Made by a program: the position numbers and the translations under genes. A stretch of 64,000 nt of DNA from Jacaranda mimosifolia (taxonomy: Eukaryota > Streptophyta > Magnoliopsida > Lamiales > Bignoniaceae): assembly GCA_018894105.1 (NCBI GenBank), contig CM032127.1, forward strand, positions 36,042,760 through 36,106,759. The letters are read 5' to 3'. Positions 10,425-23,029 of the stretch are shown here, piece by piece; the stretch's first letter is position 1, and every line of letters starts with the position of its first letter. The notes beneath the pieces are model-generated. The model was given only the letters and a program-made list of their open reading frames with translations, did not search any database and was not told where the DNA came from.

Positions 10425-13050
10425 ATGGCTAATAAATCACTCAACATTTTTGGAAGCCAACAAACCAACTGGACCAAACTTCCACGATTGACTTGACCTC
10501 AAAAATTATTCTAGATTCCTAGAAGTGGATATATATCCTATATCAAGGTGCTTATAATCCTAAGGGGATTATAGTATATCAAGAGACCTATGAAAAGTTC
10601 ACGAATTGGGTTTAAGATCGTCTTATCCCTTAGTCTCATGATGGCATCTACAAACTTCAAAAGTTTCAAGGACACGTGAATAGTAACTTGGTTAGAGTTT
10701 CAAGAGTTGTAAATCAAACAGGGTATCAAAAGTTCATGTTGTCAAAGAAGATTTATCAAGCTAGGATAGTTGTGAAGTCATGTGTCATCGACTACGGTCT
10801 AAAGATGATTAGGCTAAGAGAACTTTTTTCAACTTAGACGTAGTGATGGACACTGATCTCCATAAGGATTTGATCCTCACATCCTCATTGAGTTTTCTTG
10901 ATCAAAGTGTTGATCCAGAAAGGAGACTACCATGACAAGGGCTAACCTTTGACACTTGTTTCCTCCTCCAAGTCTATGGGCCCTAGGGGTGCTAGAAAAT
11001 GAGGTAAAAGGAAGAAAAGTTTTTCTTCTAAGGGAAAGCAACCATTAAAGGCGTCCAGAGGAGTCAAGAAGATTATAGAGAAAATAGCCAATATGAATTG
11101 TTTCTACTTTGGCAAAATAGGCACTAGAAGCGCTACTACAAAGAATACTTTGCAACCCTTAAGAAGGGTATGTACTTTATTGAAGTGTGTTTAAGGATAA
11201 ATTCTTTCTCTTGGACATATGATATCGCAATTGGTTTTTATCTTTGTAAGTTATTACAGAGGATAAAAAAAAGAATGAATCTAAGTGATGTGGATATGAT
11301 CCACCATCTTGGCTAAGAAGTAAGAGTTGTGACCAAAGCCAAAGGCGTATAATAAGTTAGACTTGGGGAATTCCATACTTGTATTAGACCTTTGTTATAA
11401 TGTACCATATATTGTTGAGAACATTATTTCAATTCCCGTTTTGGATAACAAAGGATTTGATCCTTCTATATCAAATGGGAGATTGAAGGTATTAAAGAAT
11501 GGGTTCTTTAGTTGCTTACGGTACACTTGACAAAGGATTTTACATATTAGATTCCCAACTATCACTAATGCACTTTCAACAAAGTAAAAAAGTTAGATAA
11601 CCAAAAAGATGCCATTCTTTGGCACGCAAGACTTGGGCATGTCTCTAAAAAAAAAAGATGAACAAGATGGAAGCCCTCAAAGCATTAGAAGTTAGTGGCA
11701 TTAAGGATCTTCCTACTTGTGAATCTTGTTTCAAGAGAAAAATGACTAAGGCTCCTTCTGTAGGACAATCAGAGCACTTCACAAGTCCTTTGGATTTGAT
11801 CCATATGGTTATTTGTGACCCACAAAAAGTTAGTGCCAGATGAGGCTATTCCTATTTCATCACCTTCACCGATGATCATGGTCGGTCCGGGCATGTGTGT
11901 CTTATAAAGAGCAAGTTCGAAGCCTTTGAAAAGTTCAAAGTGTATGAGAATAAAGTGGAAAAGCAATTGGCATTTAGTATTAAAGCCCTTCGATCAGATC
12001 GAATGGGAGAATACTTAGGTACCATATTCTTGGATTATCTAAAAGAGAATAAGATTATCTCACAATGCACTCTGCCCAGCATACCCCAACATAGTGGAGT
12101 AGCCGAGAGGAGAAATCTTACCTTGTTGGACATAGTACATTTCATGATGAGCTTTTTCAATGTATCTATATCCTTTTGGGGATATGTCTTAAAAACGTCA
12201 GCGAAGTTACTAAATATAATACCTTCAAAGTCGGTGCCAAAAATGTCGCATGAGATGTGGTATGGCAAAGCACCCACTTACCAGTACTTAAGGGTCTAGG
12301 GGTCTCCTGTTTACATGAGACGGATAGTGGGAGACAAGTTGGATAGTAGATCTACCTTGTGCAAGTTTGTGGGATACCTAAGAGGGTTTATGGATTATTA
12401 TTTTTATGATCCCTTGGAACAAAGGGTGTTTGTTTTGAGGAATGCCACATCTTTGGAAAACAAATTTCTATTAGATAGAAATGGTATTCTTGTTGAACTT
12501 GATAAAGTTCAAGATGATCATCAAATCCCATAGGTGGTGGAAACAAGTGAGCAATAAGAGCCTTACACACAATATCTGAGAGGGTCGGGCCAAATCAAGA
12601 AGCAACCCAAAAGGTTTGAATTTCTTTACGAGATTGGCCAATCGGATATTAATCCGAAGACCTATGAGGAAGCTATGTTGGACATAGACTCGAGACATTG
12701 GCTGAACACCATAAGATACAAAATAGACTCCATGTACTCCAATAAAGTATGACTTTGGTAGATCCACCAGAGGGAAAAGTTTCCATTGGTTGCAAGTGGA
12801 TCCATAAACAAAAGCAAAGATTTAATGGAGAGGTAGTGACCTTTAGAGCACGACTAGTGTCAAAGGGTTACACTCAAAGACACGGTATCGATTTCAAGAA
12901 AACCTTTTCACTGATCGTATGCCTAATTCCATTCGGATTCTACTTGCCATAAGCATATATTATGACTATGAGATATGGCAAATAGATGTGAAAACCGCTT
13001 TCCTCATTGGAAATATTGAAGAAAGAAATCTATATGGAGCAACCACAAGG
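10425..13050 (+). pseudogene. R1 gag-pol remnant, left copy (gag, protease, integrase, part of RT)
   Basis: The gag start is ATG at 10425 (ATGGCTAATAAATC). The zinc knuckle at 11099 reads C-F-Y-F-G, with the second Cys replaced by Phe and the His-Trp part destroyed. The protease site at 11221-11229 reads D-I-A instead of D-T/S-G/A. A frameshift in the A-run near 11646-11656 precedes a pre-integrase segment ending in the CESC pair. Integrase runs to about 12535: its first Asp position reads HMVICD (Asp to Val), SDRMGEY keeps the second Asp and VAERRN keeps Glu. RT begins (VSIGCKWIHK, RLVSKGYTQ, IDVKTAF) and breaks off after the ATTR motif near 13050, before the YVDD site. Many stops: it is dead. 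Confidence 0.85.
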
Positions 13051-13838
13051 TTGCCTATTTATAATGAATGTCATTCAATCAACATTGTATCACAAGTGAA
13101 ATAGTTTACATGCCAATCTAATTGGCTGCGAGGTACTATTCCAACAACCATGCCAAAAAAATAAAATAAAAGGAAGTTAAAGAAAGGAATTAAATAATAA
13201 AACTTTAAAACTGAATTAATCGATATATGATGTAAGTTTACATGCAAATATATAAGGATAGTGTAGGCTATAGTGTGCGGAGTGTACCAAACATTTGGCA
13301 GTGCAAAAGAGGAGTAGAGACTAGCTAGCTATTGTGATCATATACAAAATACAGGTACCAAAAACCCTTCCTAACTACTTCCCTCCTTTCATTATGTGTT
13401 GCATCTTAAATTTTAATAACAATAATAGGAACATATATAAATTTTATATTCTTCTTAACTTTCATCTTGAATGTCCAAAATAAAGTAGATACATAAATGA
13501 TATCGAGAAAGTATATTATATTTAAGTTAAATTTTATTGGAATAGTGCCCGCAAGCCAATTAGATTGGCGTTGTAAACTATTTCACTTGTGATACAATTT
13601 TGATTGGATGATATTCCTTCAATGGCCATCTTCATCTTATGCAAGTCTCTACTTCACTGGCATTTAGTTGAAGAATTTAGATCACACAAGAATATAAGAC
13701 TTGGTCACGCACTGGGTAGTGATCATGAAACAAATCTTACACAGTCGAGATCTTAAAAACTTCCAAGCCGTAGGATCTTCTAAGACCAAGGACATCTAAG
13801 ATTTGGATAGACTTGCATTAATGATGCATTAATCCAAT
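13051..13838 (-). repeat. Right, inverted copy of the 0.79-kb block
   Basis: Reverse complement of about 5173-5958: clipped H-type LTR start (13051-13146, -), the 388-bp spacer (13147-13534) and the LTR-0-type start (13535-13838, +). It sits exactly at the break where the left R1 RT ends, and is followed by the tail of the R2 LTR. It looks like filler copied from the nearby locus during repair. Confidence 0.85.
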
Positions 13839-13845
13839 ATATGCA

Positions 13846-14317
13846 TGCCTTGATCCTTGGGGATGTGTGTGGGCCAGTTATATTCAGTTTTTTATGAAAA
13901 TATTTGGATCCTAGTGCCACACTTACCTTCAAGTGGTATCGGAGCCATATTCATGCATTATTTGGATTTTTCTTGGCTTGGATGATTGGTTCTTGGGAAG
14001 AATTATCAATATAACCATGTACTCAGTCCATGTGATGGGTTGGAGTGTATGGATGATCTTGTTTGTGGCTCTTTGGTTGATTGATTAAATCATGCTATTA
14101 TGTGCTTTAATCATTAAATCATGTGATGAGTATGTTTTGATTCATTTTCTCTAATGTTAAATTTTGATTTAGCATTGGTGGGTGTTATATGTTGATATTG
14201 CATGTTGTGAATGGCTTTAAGTTGTTTTGGTCATTTTTTAATCCAATATGATTGGATGTTTTGGAGATTTTTGAAGAATATGGTTCTTGCTTTAACTTGA
14301 TTTTTGAAGCATGTTTG
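13846..14317 (+). mobile_element. R2, first segment: LTR tail, PBS and start of leader
   Basis: The last 86 bp of an LTR (13846-13931, ending CTTACCTTCA) are followed by the PBS TGGTATCGGAGCC (13934-13946) and leader sequence. At 14313-14317 it stops with GTTTG, the left target duplication of R3. The leader resumes at 24413. The bulk of the 5' LTR is missing. Confidence 0.85.
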
Positions 14318-14850
14318 TCAAAGCAAGAATAGCATTAAGATCCATAAATCAAAACTTCAAAAGCTTGAAAATAACTAAGCTACTCAAGCAACCAGGGATC
14401 TAGACATGCTATAGATCTAGATTGGGAAGAAGAATTACCTCTTGTAGCTCAAAAACAAGGAGAAAATCAAGTATCTCTCTCAGATCTAGAAAATGTATGG
14501 AATCTGCACAGCGGAGGGGCAGCAACCTTTGCCCCAATTAAACTACTCCAAAATCACGAAATTAAATCTGGAACACCTCCACATACTGAGAAAGCAACTG
14601 TGAAGAAATTAAAGCAAAAAGCCTTCTAGATCGCTCCAAAAAAATTCTCCAATCTGGATCTACAGCAGGTGGGTCTCCAAAATTTAGCAAGGCAAATGAG
14701 GTAGAAGAGGCTTATTTTCAGGTTAGGAAGAAGGAATGCAAAGCTCAACACATGATGTAATGCATGGAGAGAAAGAGAGAGAGTTTTGGAGGCAATGCAA
14801 AGAATCTAATCTTCACACTTTTAGCAATGTGATGATTTTTGGAATTTGCT

Positions 14851-14911
14851 CACCCTCTCTATCTATATATAGAGGGTGGAAGGTGTGATGCTAGTTGGCA
14901 TCACACCTTCC
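14851..14911 (-). promoter_or_regulatory. R3 3' LTR twin hairpins at TATA
   Basis: On the + strand, CACCCTCT (14851-14858) pairs with AGAGGGTG (14871-14878) around TATATAT. GGAAGGTGTGATGC (14878-14891) pairs perfectly with GCATCACACCTTCC (14898-14911). Confidence 0.7.
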
Positions 14912-15040
14912 TCAAAGTGACCGCCCATGTGGCATTTCATGTGCATTTCAATTACATTTTGGAATCTAATTCCAAATTAATTAAGATGCTAATTTAAATG
15001 AACACCATTTAAATTCTTCCTCCAAAAAGTATTCTTCTCA

Positions 15041-15071
15041 TTAATTAAATTAAACACTTTAATTTAATTAA
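15041..15071. repeat. LTR AT palindrome in R3 3' LTR
   Basis: TTAATTAAATTAAA, loop CAC, TTTAATTTAATTAA; perfect arms. Confidence 0.85.
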
Positions 15072-16450
15072 TTAACCTTTGATTTAACTTTTAAATCAAA
15101 CACGCTTAACTCTTAAGCATAAACTAGTCAACTTAACTTTTTAAGTCACCTTGACCAATTGATGGTCAACATGGCATCAAATAATTACTCCTTAATTATT
15201 GGTCTAATTTAACTCTTTAAATTAGTAGATTAATTTAATGCCTAAATTAATCAAACCAAAATTGACCGTTAAATTGGATCCTTGAAAATTGGTCACCAAA
15301 GGGTGAGTTTTTCTAACATTTAGAAAATTGCTCTACTAATTCTTGAAGCTAATTGGTTTTTGTGTGTGACCCAATAGGTTCTACCATTCATTAGACATGG
15401 GCTCACGACTCTTTGTGTTGAATATCTTATATACATTTTAGTTTAAAACTCCTTTTAAACTAATTGACTTATTTCAATTAATCTTATTAATCGAAGACTA
15501 CCCAATCTCAATGGTCGATATCTAACCTCAACCCATGGAGCCCAACTAATTAACTGAAATGAATATTCTGGAGAACTATCATAGCTCTACGCATACCATG
15601 CAAATGCGGTCCTTCCGTCTCCTATCTCCCAAAAGAGGCTAAGGGCAAGATATTTGTCGGCTTCCTAATAACCTCGATACTATGTCTCTATTCTTAATGT
15701 TCAATTCCCTTGTGTAACCTCGCCTTTGAAAAAATCCTTTTCCAAATTATCACACCACTTTGCATAAGGATTTCTTGGAATCAATCATTATAGAATATAT
15801 ATGAGATGCACTCGCCCTTCACAAAAGTGAGGAGTTGGCTTCCATCTTAAATCTCACAAACCTCCATGCCAAGTAGCTCATACCCAACCTCAACCCGAAA
15901 GACCTGCTAAGCGATCAAGGAAGAGTCAAAGCATGAGGACCAGACACAAGGTTACCATCGACCCTCAGCTTAGAGGACTAATAATATGCACTAACATAAG
16001 TGGGAGAATTAACTACTACTGATTTGCCACTACGGCTATCTAGTTTATTTTCCAGAGGGTCTTCAGTACCTTGTTCTCTAATAAGCACCCACTAATATGT
16101 AGCTGTATCTCATACAGTTGTTCATGGAACAGAGCAATATCCAATTCTTGGATTTATGCATCATTAGTGCAAGTCTATCCAGATCTAAGATGCCTTGTCT
16201 CATCGGATCCTATAACTTGTAAGGTTTAAAATCACGACCATGTAAGACTTATTCCATGATCACCACTCAGTGAACTGAACAAGTCCTACAGTCATGTGTG
16301 ATCTAAAGGCTTTATCCAAATACAAGTGAAGTAATAAGAAACATAGAATGAAGATGGTCATATAAAGAATATCATTCAATCAAGATTATTTTACAAGGAA
16401 TTAACTTTTACAAGGCTAATCCCATTAGCTTGTTGGGCACTATTCCAACA

Positions 16451-16466
16451 ATCTCCAACTTGCCCT
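16451..16466 (-). other. R3 polypurine tract
   Basis: On the - strand AGGGCAAGTTGGAGAT directly precedes the LTR start TGTTGG. This is the expected position for plus-strand priming. Confidence 0.8.
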
Positions 16467-19400
16467 AAAGCCAATGCCTCATGGCCTTGAGACCCATCTT
16501 CTCAAAATGTCCTTCAAAGGCCTTTTGCTTTTGGGGATTTTGACAGTGGTTTTGCTAAATTCTCTTCTGAGGCAACTTTGTCCACGCATTTGTCACCTCT
16601 ATCAATTGATATCATATATCAAATGATAACGCATTTACTGTGTTTGGATCACTGATGAGATCTAGGCTCAAGTCTAAAATTATCTTCCACAGACAACCAT
16701 AGGCTCATGCACGCTAGGCACTACATCCAACTCTTGGATGGAGTTTTTCATCAAAACACTTTCTTTTCTAGTTTCCAAAACCACTAATTATTTCAACTTA
16801 ATGGTTGTCTCAGCCGTGGTGTCTTGTTGGAACTCTTCCAACTCACTATGCTGCCATTAAGGCAAAATATAAATCTAGAAATAGATTTTAGGTCATTTAC
16901 ATCGGATTGGAAACTTAAATCCGGAAACCTCTGTAGTTTCAATTCTCCATTGCTGTATTCTTAAAATAAATCCTTGGACTTTCTCAAGTACTTAAGGATT
17001 GCTTTAACAGCTATCTAGTGACTCTCACCGACATTCGATTGGAACTTACTTGTAACAATTATTGAGTGTGCCACATCTAGTCTTGTACATTGAACTGCAT
17101 ACATTATGCTACCACTAGCGAAGGTATAAGGTATGTGGGGCATCTTTTATCTCTCTATCTTCCGTCTTAGGGGTCATAGATTTGGATAGACGAATGCCAT
17201 ATCTCATGGGAAGAAATTCCTTCTTGAATTCTTCAATACTAAACTTCTTTAGTATTTTATCAATGTATGTGATTTAGGAAAGTCCCAGCATCCTCTCCGA
17301 TCTATCTTCATAGATACGTCTTCCTAACACGTAGGATGTTGTCTCCTAAATCCTTCATGGAGAATTATATAGATAACCATGCTTTAGTACACTCTAATAT
17401 TCCTACCTCATTCCCAATGAGAAGGATGTCATTAACATAAAGCACAATAAACTGTACACTACTTCCACTAGCTTTTTATACACATATGGTTCATACACAT
17501 TTTTGACAAAGCCAAATGATTTGATCATTTTTTCAAAACATATGTTCCATCTTTGGGATGCTTGTTAGAGTCTATAAATGGATCTCTGGAGTTTGCAAAC
17601 CTTTTGCTCACTCCCCTTGGATGTAAAACTTTGTGGTTGCTCCATATAGATTTCTTCTTCAATGTTTCCATTAAGGAAAGTGGTTTTCACATCCATTTGT
17701 CATATCTTATTGTCATAATATGCGATTATGGCAAGTAGAATCCAAATGGACTTAAGCATTGCGATCGGTGAAAAGGTTTCCTCAAAATCAATACCAGGTC
17801 TTTGAGTTTGACCTTTTGCCACTAGTTGTACCTTAAAAGTCACTACTTCTCCATCTACTCCAAGCTTTCGCTTATAGATCCACTTGCAACCAACAAGAAT
17901 TATTCCCTTTGGTGGATCTACCAAAGTCCATACTTTGTTTGAGTACATGGAGTCCATTTTGGATCTCATGGCTTCGAACCAATGTCCCGAGTCTATGTCC
18001 AACATAGTTTCCTCATAGGTTTTCGGATCACTATCCGATTGGCCCATTTCATGAGGGAATTCAAACTTTTCAGGTTGTTTCTTGATTTGGTTCAACCTTC
18101 TTAGAGGTTGTGTAGAAGGCTCTTTGATATATATTTATTTCTACCACTTGTGAGATTTGATGACCATCTCGAACTTCACCAAGGTCAACAATAACGCCTT
18201 TTTCTATCTTATAGAAATTCCATTTCTAAAAAGGTGGTGTTCCTTGAAACAAACACCTTTTGTTCTGAGGGATCATAGAAGTAATAACCCATAAAATCTC
18301 TTGGGAGATCCCCAAACCAAGATATATTGCTAAGAGGGTGCTTTGCCATGCCATATCTCATATGGTGTTTTAGGTACTGACTTTGAAGGTACTACACTTA
18401 GTAACTTCACTGTCGTCTTTAAGGCGTATCTCCTAAAGGATATAGGCATATCGAAGAAGCTCATTATGGAATGTACCATGTCTAACAAGATATGGTTTCT
18501 CCTATTGGCTACTCCATTATATTAGGGTGTGCTGGTTGGAGTTCATTATAAGACAATCTCATTCTCCTTTAAGTAATCTAAGAATTCGGTGCTCAAGTAT
18601 TCTCTTCTTCGATCCGATCAAAGAGCTTTAATACGTAGCCCTAATTACTTTTCCACTTCACTCCTATACTCTTTGAACTTTTCAAAGGGGTTTGGATTTG
18701 TTCTTTATAAGAAACACGCGTCTGTACCGACTATAGTCATCAGTGAAGGTGATGAAGTAGGAATAGCCTCCTCTTCTATTAACTCTTAGTGGCCCACAAA
18801 CATCCATATGGATCAAATCCAAAAGACTTGTGGAGCACTTCGTTTATCCTACAGAAGGAGCCTTGGTTATTTTTCCCTTTAAACAAGATTCACAAGTAGA
18901 AAGATCCTCAATGCTACTAACATTTAGTACTTTGAAAGCTTCTAACTTATTCATCCTATTTTTAGAACTATGTCCAAGTCTTGCTTGCCATAACATGGCA
19001 TCTTCTTGGATATCTAACTTTCTCTTACTTTGTTGAAAGTGCATTAGTGATGGTTGAGAATCCAATATGTATAATCCTTTGCGAAGTGTACTATAAGCAA
19101 TTAAAGAACCCATTCTTTAATGACTTCAATCTCCCATTTGATATAGAAAGATCAAAACCTTCACTATCCAAAACGAGAATTTGAAATAATGTTCTCAACA
19201 ATATATAGCATATAATAGCAAGGTTTCAATATAATTATGGAGTTCCCTAAGTCCAACTTATTATACACCTTCGGCTTTGGTCACAACTCTTGCTCTTTAG
19301 CCAACGCGGTGGATCATATCCACATCACTTAGTTTTATTCTTCTTTTTTATTCTTTGTAACAACTTACAAAGATAAGAACCACATGCGATATCGCATATC

Positions 19401-20195
19401 CATAAGGAAGAATTTATCCATAAATGCACTTCAATAAAGTACATACCCTTCCAAAGGGTTGCAAGGTATTCCCTGCATAATGGTTTCCAATGGCCTATCT
19501 AGCCAAAGTAGAAACAAATAATATTGACTATTTCCTGTATAATCTTCTTAACTCTTCCAGACGCCTTTAATAGTTGTTTTCTCTTGGAGGAAGAACTTTT
19601 CTTCCTTTTACCTCCATTTCTAGCACCCCTAGGGCCCATAGACTTGGAGAAGGAAACAAGTACCAAAGGTTTGCCCTTGTCATGGTAGTCTCCTTCTAGA
19701 TCAACACTTTGATCAATAAAACTCGGTGAGGATGTGAGGATCGAATCCTCATGGAGATCATTGTCCGTCATTGCATACAAGTAGGACAAGCTTCTCCAAG
19801 CCTAATCATCTTTGGACCATAGTTCATGACACATGACTTCACATCCATCCTAGCTTGAAAAATATCCTCTGACAACATGAACTTCTCATACCTTGTTTGC
19901 TTTACAACTCTTGTAAACTTTAACCATGATACTATTCATATGTCTTTGAGACTTTTAAAGTTTGTAGATACTACCATGAGATTATGGGATAGGACGATCC
20001 TAAACCCATTTTGTGAACCTTTCACATGTCTCTTGATCTACTTTAATCCCCATGGGATTAGGAGCACCATGATGTAGGACATGTATCCGCATTTAGGAAT
20101 CTAGAATGATTTTTTTGAGGTTAAGTCAATCGTGGAAGTTTATCTCAGTTGGTTTATTGGTTTCCAAAATAACATTGAGTGGAACATTAAATCAT
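16467..20195 (-). pseudogene. R3 gag-pol remnant (gag, PR, IN, RT, RNase H)
   Basis: Order on the - strand: gag from about 20195 with the lysine/serine-rich tail GGKRKKSSSSKRKQ; zinc knuckle at 19516-19475 reading C-F-Y-F-G-stop-IGHW (second Cys to Phe); protease site D-I-A at 19393-19385; pre-integrase with LWQARLGH and CESC (19113-18844); integrase with HMDVCGP and later blocks to about 18330; RT from about 18110 (GCKWIYKRK, LVAKGQTQRPGIDFEETFSP). The catalytic box reads Y-V-N-D at 17439-17428, so one Asp is lost. RNase H is heavily eroded (17100-16467). Stops in every domain. Like R1 and R2 it has the short gag form, with VDLEGDYHDKGKPL after the SFIDQ motif. Confidence 0.85.
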
Positions 20196-22126
20196 TCTTG
20201 AGATTTCACAAATCCTCAAAGGCAAAAAAGAGAATAAACATGTGATCGAATTTGATATTAAAACATGTTCATGGTCATTCAAGCATGTTTTCCTCCTACT
20301 ATTTTATCAAATTCTTCATCCTCTTAGAAGAATTCGGGAAATCCTATTTCCTAGTGAGAATCAAGATCCTAAGGACTTGCAAGTGGACCCACGACTCGTG
20401 AGACAACCACAAATAATCAAAAAGTAAGCAACTAATGCTAATTGCATCTCATACAACTCTTGATATATTTTGCCTCACTTTTTATGTGGACCCACAACTT
20501 GTGAGATATCCACACTACTAGGAGTTAAGTCAAACCTACCAATCAAACTTTGATTCGAGATGGCTCAATGTCATCCCACGACTCGTGTGCCAATGCATGG
20601 AGGTTTTCAAATCAAAGGTGCATCTTATGCTAAGTATATGCTCACAGCTTTCCATCATAAGTGTGACCTACGACTCGTGAGACATCACACAAACAATGTT
20701 AGCATCGACATGGCATATAATATTGGTAGAATGCATAGATTAATTAAAACCCTTTCAATTTGTATCCATTTTGACTTAATATTTGAAAGTACTTAGACAT
20801 TCTAAGTGGAGGGTTTTTCTTGCTTGCAAAGATCTCACCATTTTTATGTTCTCATTTAGGTTTTCTATATCCTAAACATGCATCTCATACATCAATAGGA
20901 TATAAAAAGCATAAATAAGTATATGCACCTAGCATGCTCCTAGGGTGGGATGACCATGAGCCTAACCAAGTGGTGCTGTTAGAGCTATAGGTGCACTACC
21001 TAGTTGATTTTAGATGGGTTGATTAAACTTAGCTATTACATGAGTATATCATATACATTCATGGGTCTTCAAATGTCTCCATGCCTTCATAGGTCTCTAT
21101 TGCTCCATACAACAATTACATGAATAGGAAATCCTCACTCCTAGTGATTCTACTCTCATAACATTTATAAGATAGAAATAAAGAGGCATGCAAGCCCCAA
21201 TTTAATACAACCCATTTCAACAACTTGAAATAAATAAAATCAATATTAATGGCTCATGATCATCCCTATCCATTCATCATCCAGTCAATAATTAAATGAA
21301 CAATAAATAAATCTAGAACTAACAATTAATTCTAACAATTAAATGCTTATCTTATCAACAAATAATTGAACAAGCATAACATTTATGCCATATATTGGAG
21401 ATCAACTTTAACTAGATTTTAAAAGCAATAAAAAATGTCAAACATAATTTTGAGGACTTGCACAACATTTATGCATCCATAACACATGATTTAATGTCAC
21501 TTCTAGCCAATCAAGGAACCAAAAAAAGCTCAAAAGCTGCCCAATCCCAAACTGTCATGCGACTGGGCAGTAGCTCTTGGCCAGCTTACACCATTGCTGC
21601 TGGGAACCCCTATTTTGGGGTCAAAGGCTAGTCAAGCCTATTTTTGGCTCAACTTTTGTGCACCAAAAATTGTTGAACATTTTCTAGACATTAAATCACA
21701 CATTATGGACCAATTTCCAGATTTAAAACTCCTTTTAAAATTAAAAATTAAAGTGCTCAATCATGCTTCAAAAATTCAAGTTTAAGTGAAAATCAAATTC
21801 TCCAAAATTCTCCAATCAAACACCAATCTCATTTGATCAAAAACTGATCAAAACACTTTTGATCAAATATCAACATGCTACATCATCATATAACATCGAT
21901 TAATACCAAATCAACATTCAAAATTAATAACTATGAATTGAAACATACTAAAACATGAATCAACACTTAAATCACATAAAAATATTTTTTCAATTCATCA
22001 AGCAACAGAGCCACAAGCATCATCAACCAAACACTCCAATCCATTTATCGGATCAAGTACTTGGTGATATTGATCAATTCATCACATAAATCAACCAAAC
22101 AATAGTCCAAAACATAGCATGAAAAA
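20196..22126 (-). other. R3 leader, non-coding
   Basis: About 1.9 kb between PBS and gag. It holds four palindromes (20390-20679) and a GC-rich variable island near 21535-21610. No conserved ORF was seen. Confidence 0.75.
20390..20679 (-). repeat. R3 leader odd-palindrome cluster (4 copies)
   Basis: CACGACTCGTG (20390-20400), CACAACTTGTG (20493-20503), CACGACTCGTG (20577-20587) and TACGACTCGTG (20669-20679). Spacing is 103, 84 and 92 bp, the mirror image of the right R1 copy (90, 84, 103). Confidence 0.85.
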
Positions 22127-22139
22127 CGCTCTAATACCA
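22127..22139 (-). other. R3 primer-binding site
   Basis: On the - strand TGGTATTAGAGCG, two bases after the LTR end at 22142. It is tRNA-iMet type with two changes. Confidence 0.88.
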
Positions 22140-22768
22140 CTTGAAAGCAAGAGTAGCATTAGGATCCATAAATCAAAACTTCAAAAGCTTGAAAATAACT
22201 AAGCTACTCAAGAAACCAGGGATCTAGATATGCTATAGATCTGGATTAGGAAGAAGAATTATCCCTTTTGGCTCAAAAACAAGGAAAAAATCAAGTATCT
22301 CTCTTGGATCCAGAAACTATCTGGAATCGGCACAGCAAAAATGCAGCAACCTTTGCTTAGATTAAACTGATCCAAAAAATTACCATATTAAATCCAGAAT
22401 ACCTCTATACACAAGGAAGCTACTATGAAAAAATTGAAGCAAAAAGCCTTTTGGATTGCTCTAGAAAAATTCTCCAACTTGTATCTACTTTAGGTGGATC
22501 TTCAAAATTTAGCAAGTCAAATGTCTTGCCTCTATTGATATGATCCATACCCCAATGAATCTTCGAATTTCCCCTCACTACAAGTTGGAATTAGAGAGGA
22601 GAAAATGAGGTAGAGCGGTCGATTTTTAGGTTGGGAAGAAGAAGGAATGCAAAGCTCAACACATGATGTAATGCATAGATAGATAGAGAGAGAGAGAGAG
22701 AGTTTTAGAGGGAATGCAAAGAATCTAACCTTCACACTTACAGCAATGTGATGATTTTTTGAGCTTGC

Positions 22769-22829
22769 TCGCCCTCTATATCTATATACAGAGGGCGGAA
22801 GGTCTGATGCTAGTTGGCATCACACCTTC
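22769..22829 (-). promoter_or_regulatory. R3 5' LTR twin hairpins at TATA
   Basis: On the + strand, CGCCCTCT (22769-22776) pairs with AGAGGGCG (22789-22796) around TATATCTATATA. GGAAGGTCTGATGC (22796-22809) pairs with GCATCACACCTTCC (22816-22829) with one mismatch. Against the 3' LTR, the first stem shows a paired change: G with C here, A with T there. Confidence 0.7.
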
Positions 22830-22998
22830 CTCAAAGTGACCACCCATGTGGCATGCTAAGTTGGCAAATTCAAATTCAAGTCTTACTTGAATTTCATGTG
22901 CATTTTAATTACATTTAGAATCTAATTTCAAATTAATTAAGATACTAATTTAAATGAAAACTTCATTTAAATTTTCCCTCCAAAAAGTATTCTACCTA

Positions 22999-23029
22999 TT
23001 AATTAAATTAAACACTTTAATTTAATTAA
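22999..23029. repeat. LTR AT palindrome in R3 5' LTR
   Basis: TTAATTAAATTAAA, loop CAC, TTTAATTTAATTAA; perfect arms. Confidence 0.85.

Larger units (their letters stand above)
14318..16450 (-). repeat. R3 3' LTR (2133 bp)
   Basis: Starts on the - strand at 16450 (TGTTGGAATAG) and ends at 14318. Compared with the 5' LTR it lacks two blocks, near 14700 and 14940. The terminal CA has become GA. Confidence 0.9.

Noticed and set aside
17700..18095. 131-codon RT open frame in R3 as a functional gene
   Set aside because: It is only a surviving piece: the Y-V-D-D site downstream is Y-V-N-D and the frames on both sides are broken.
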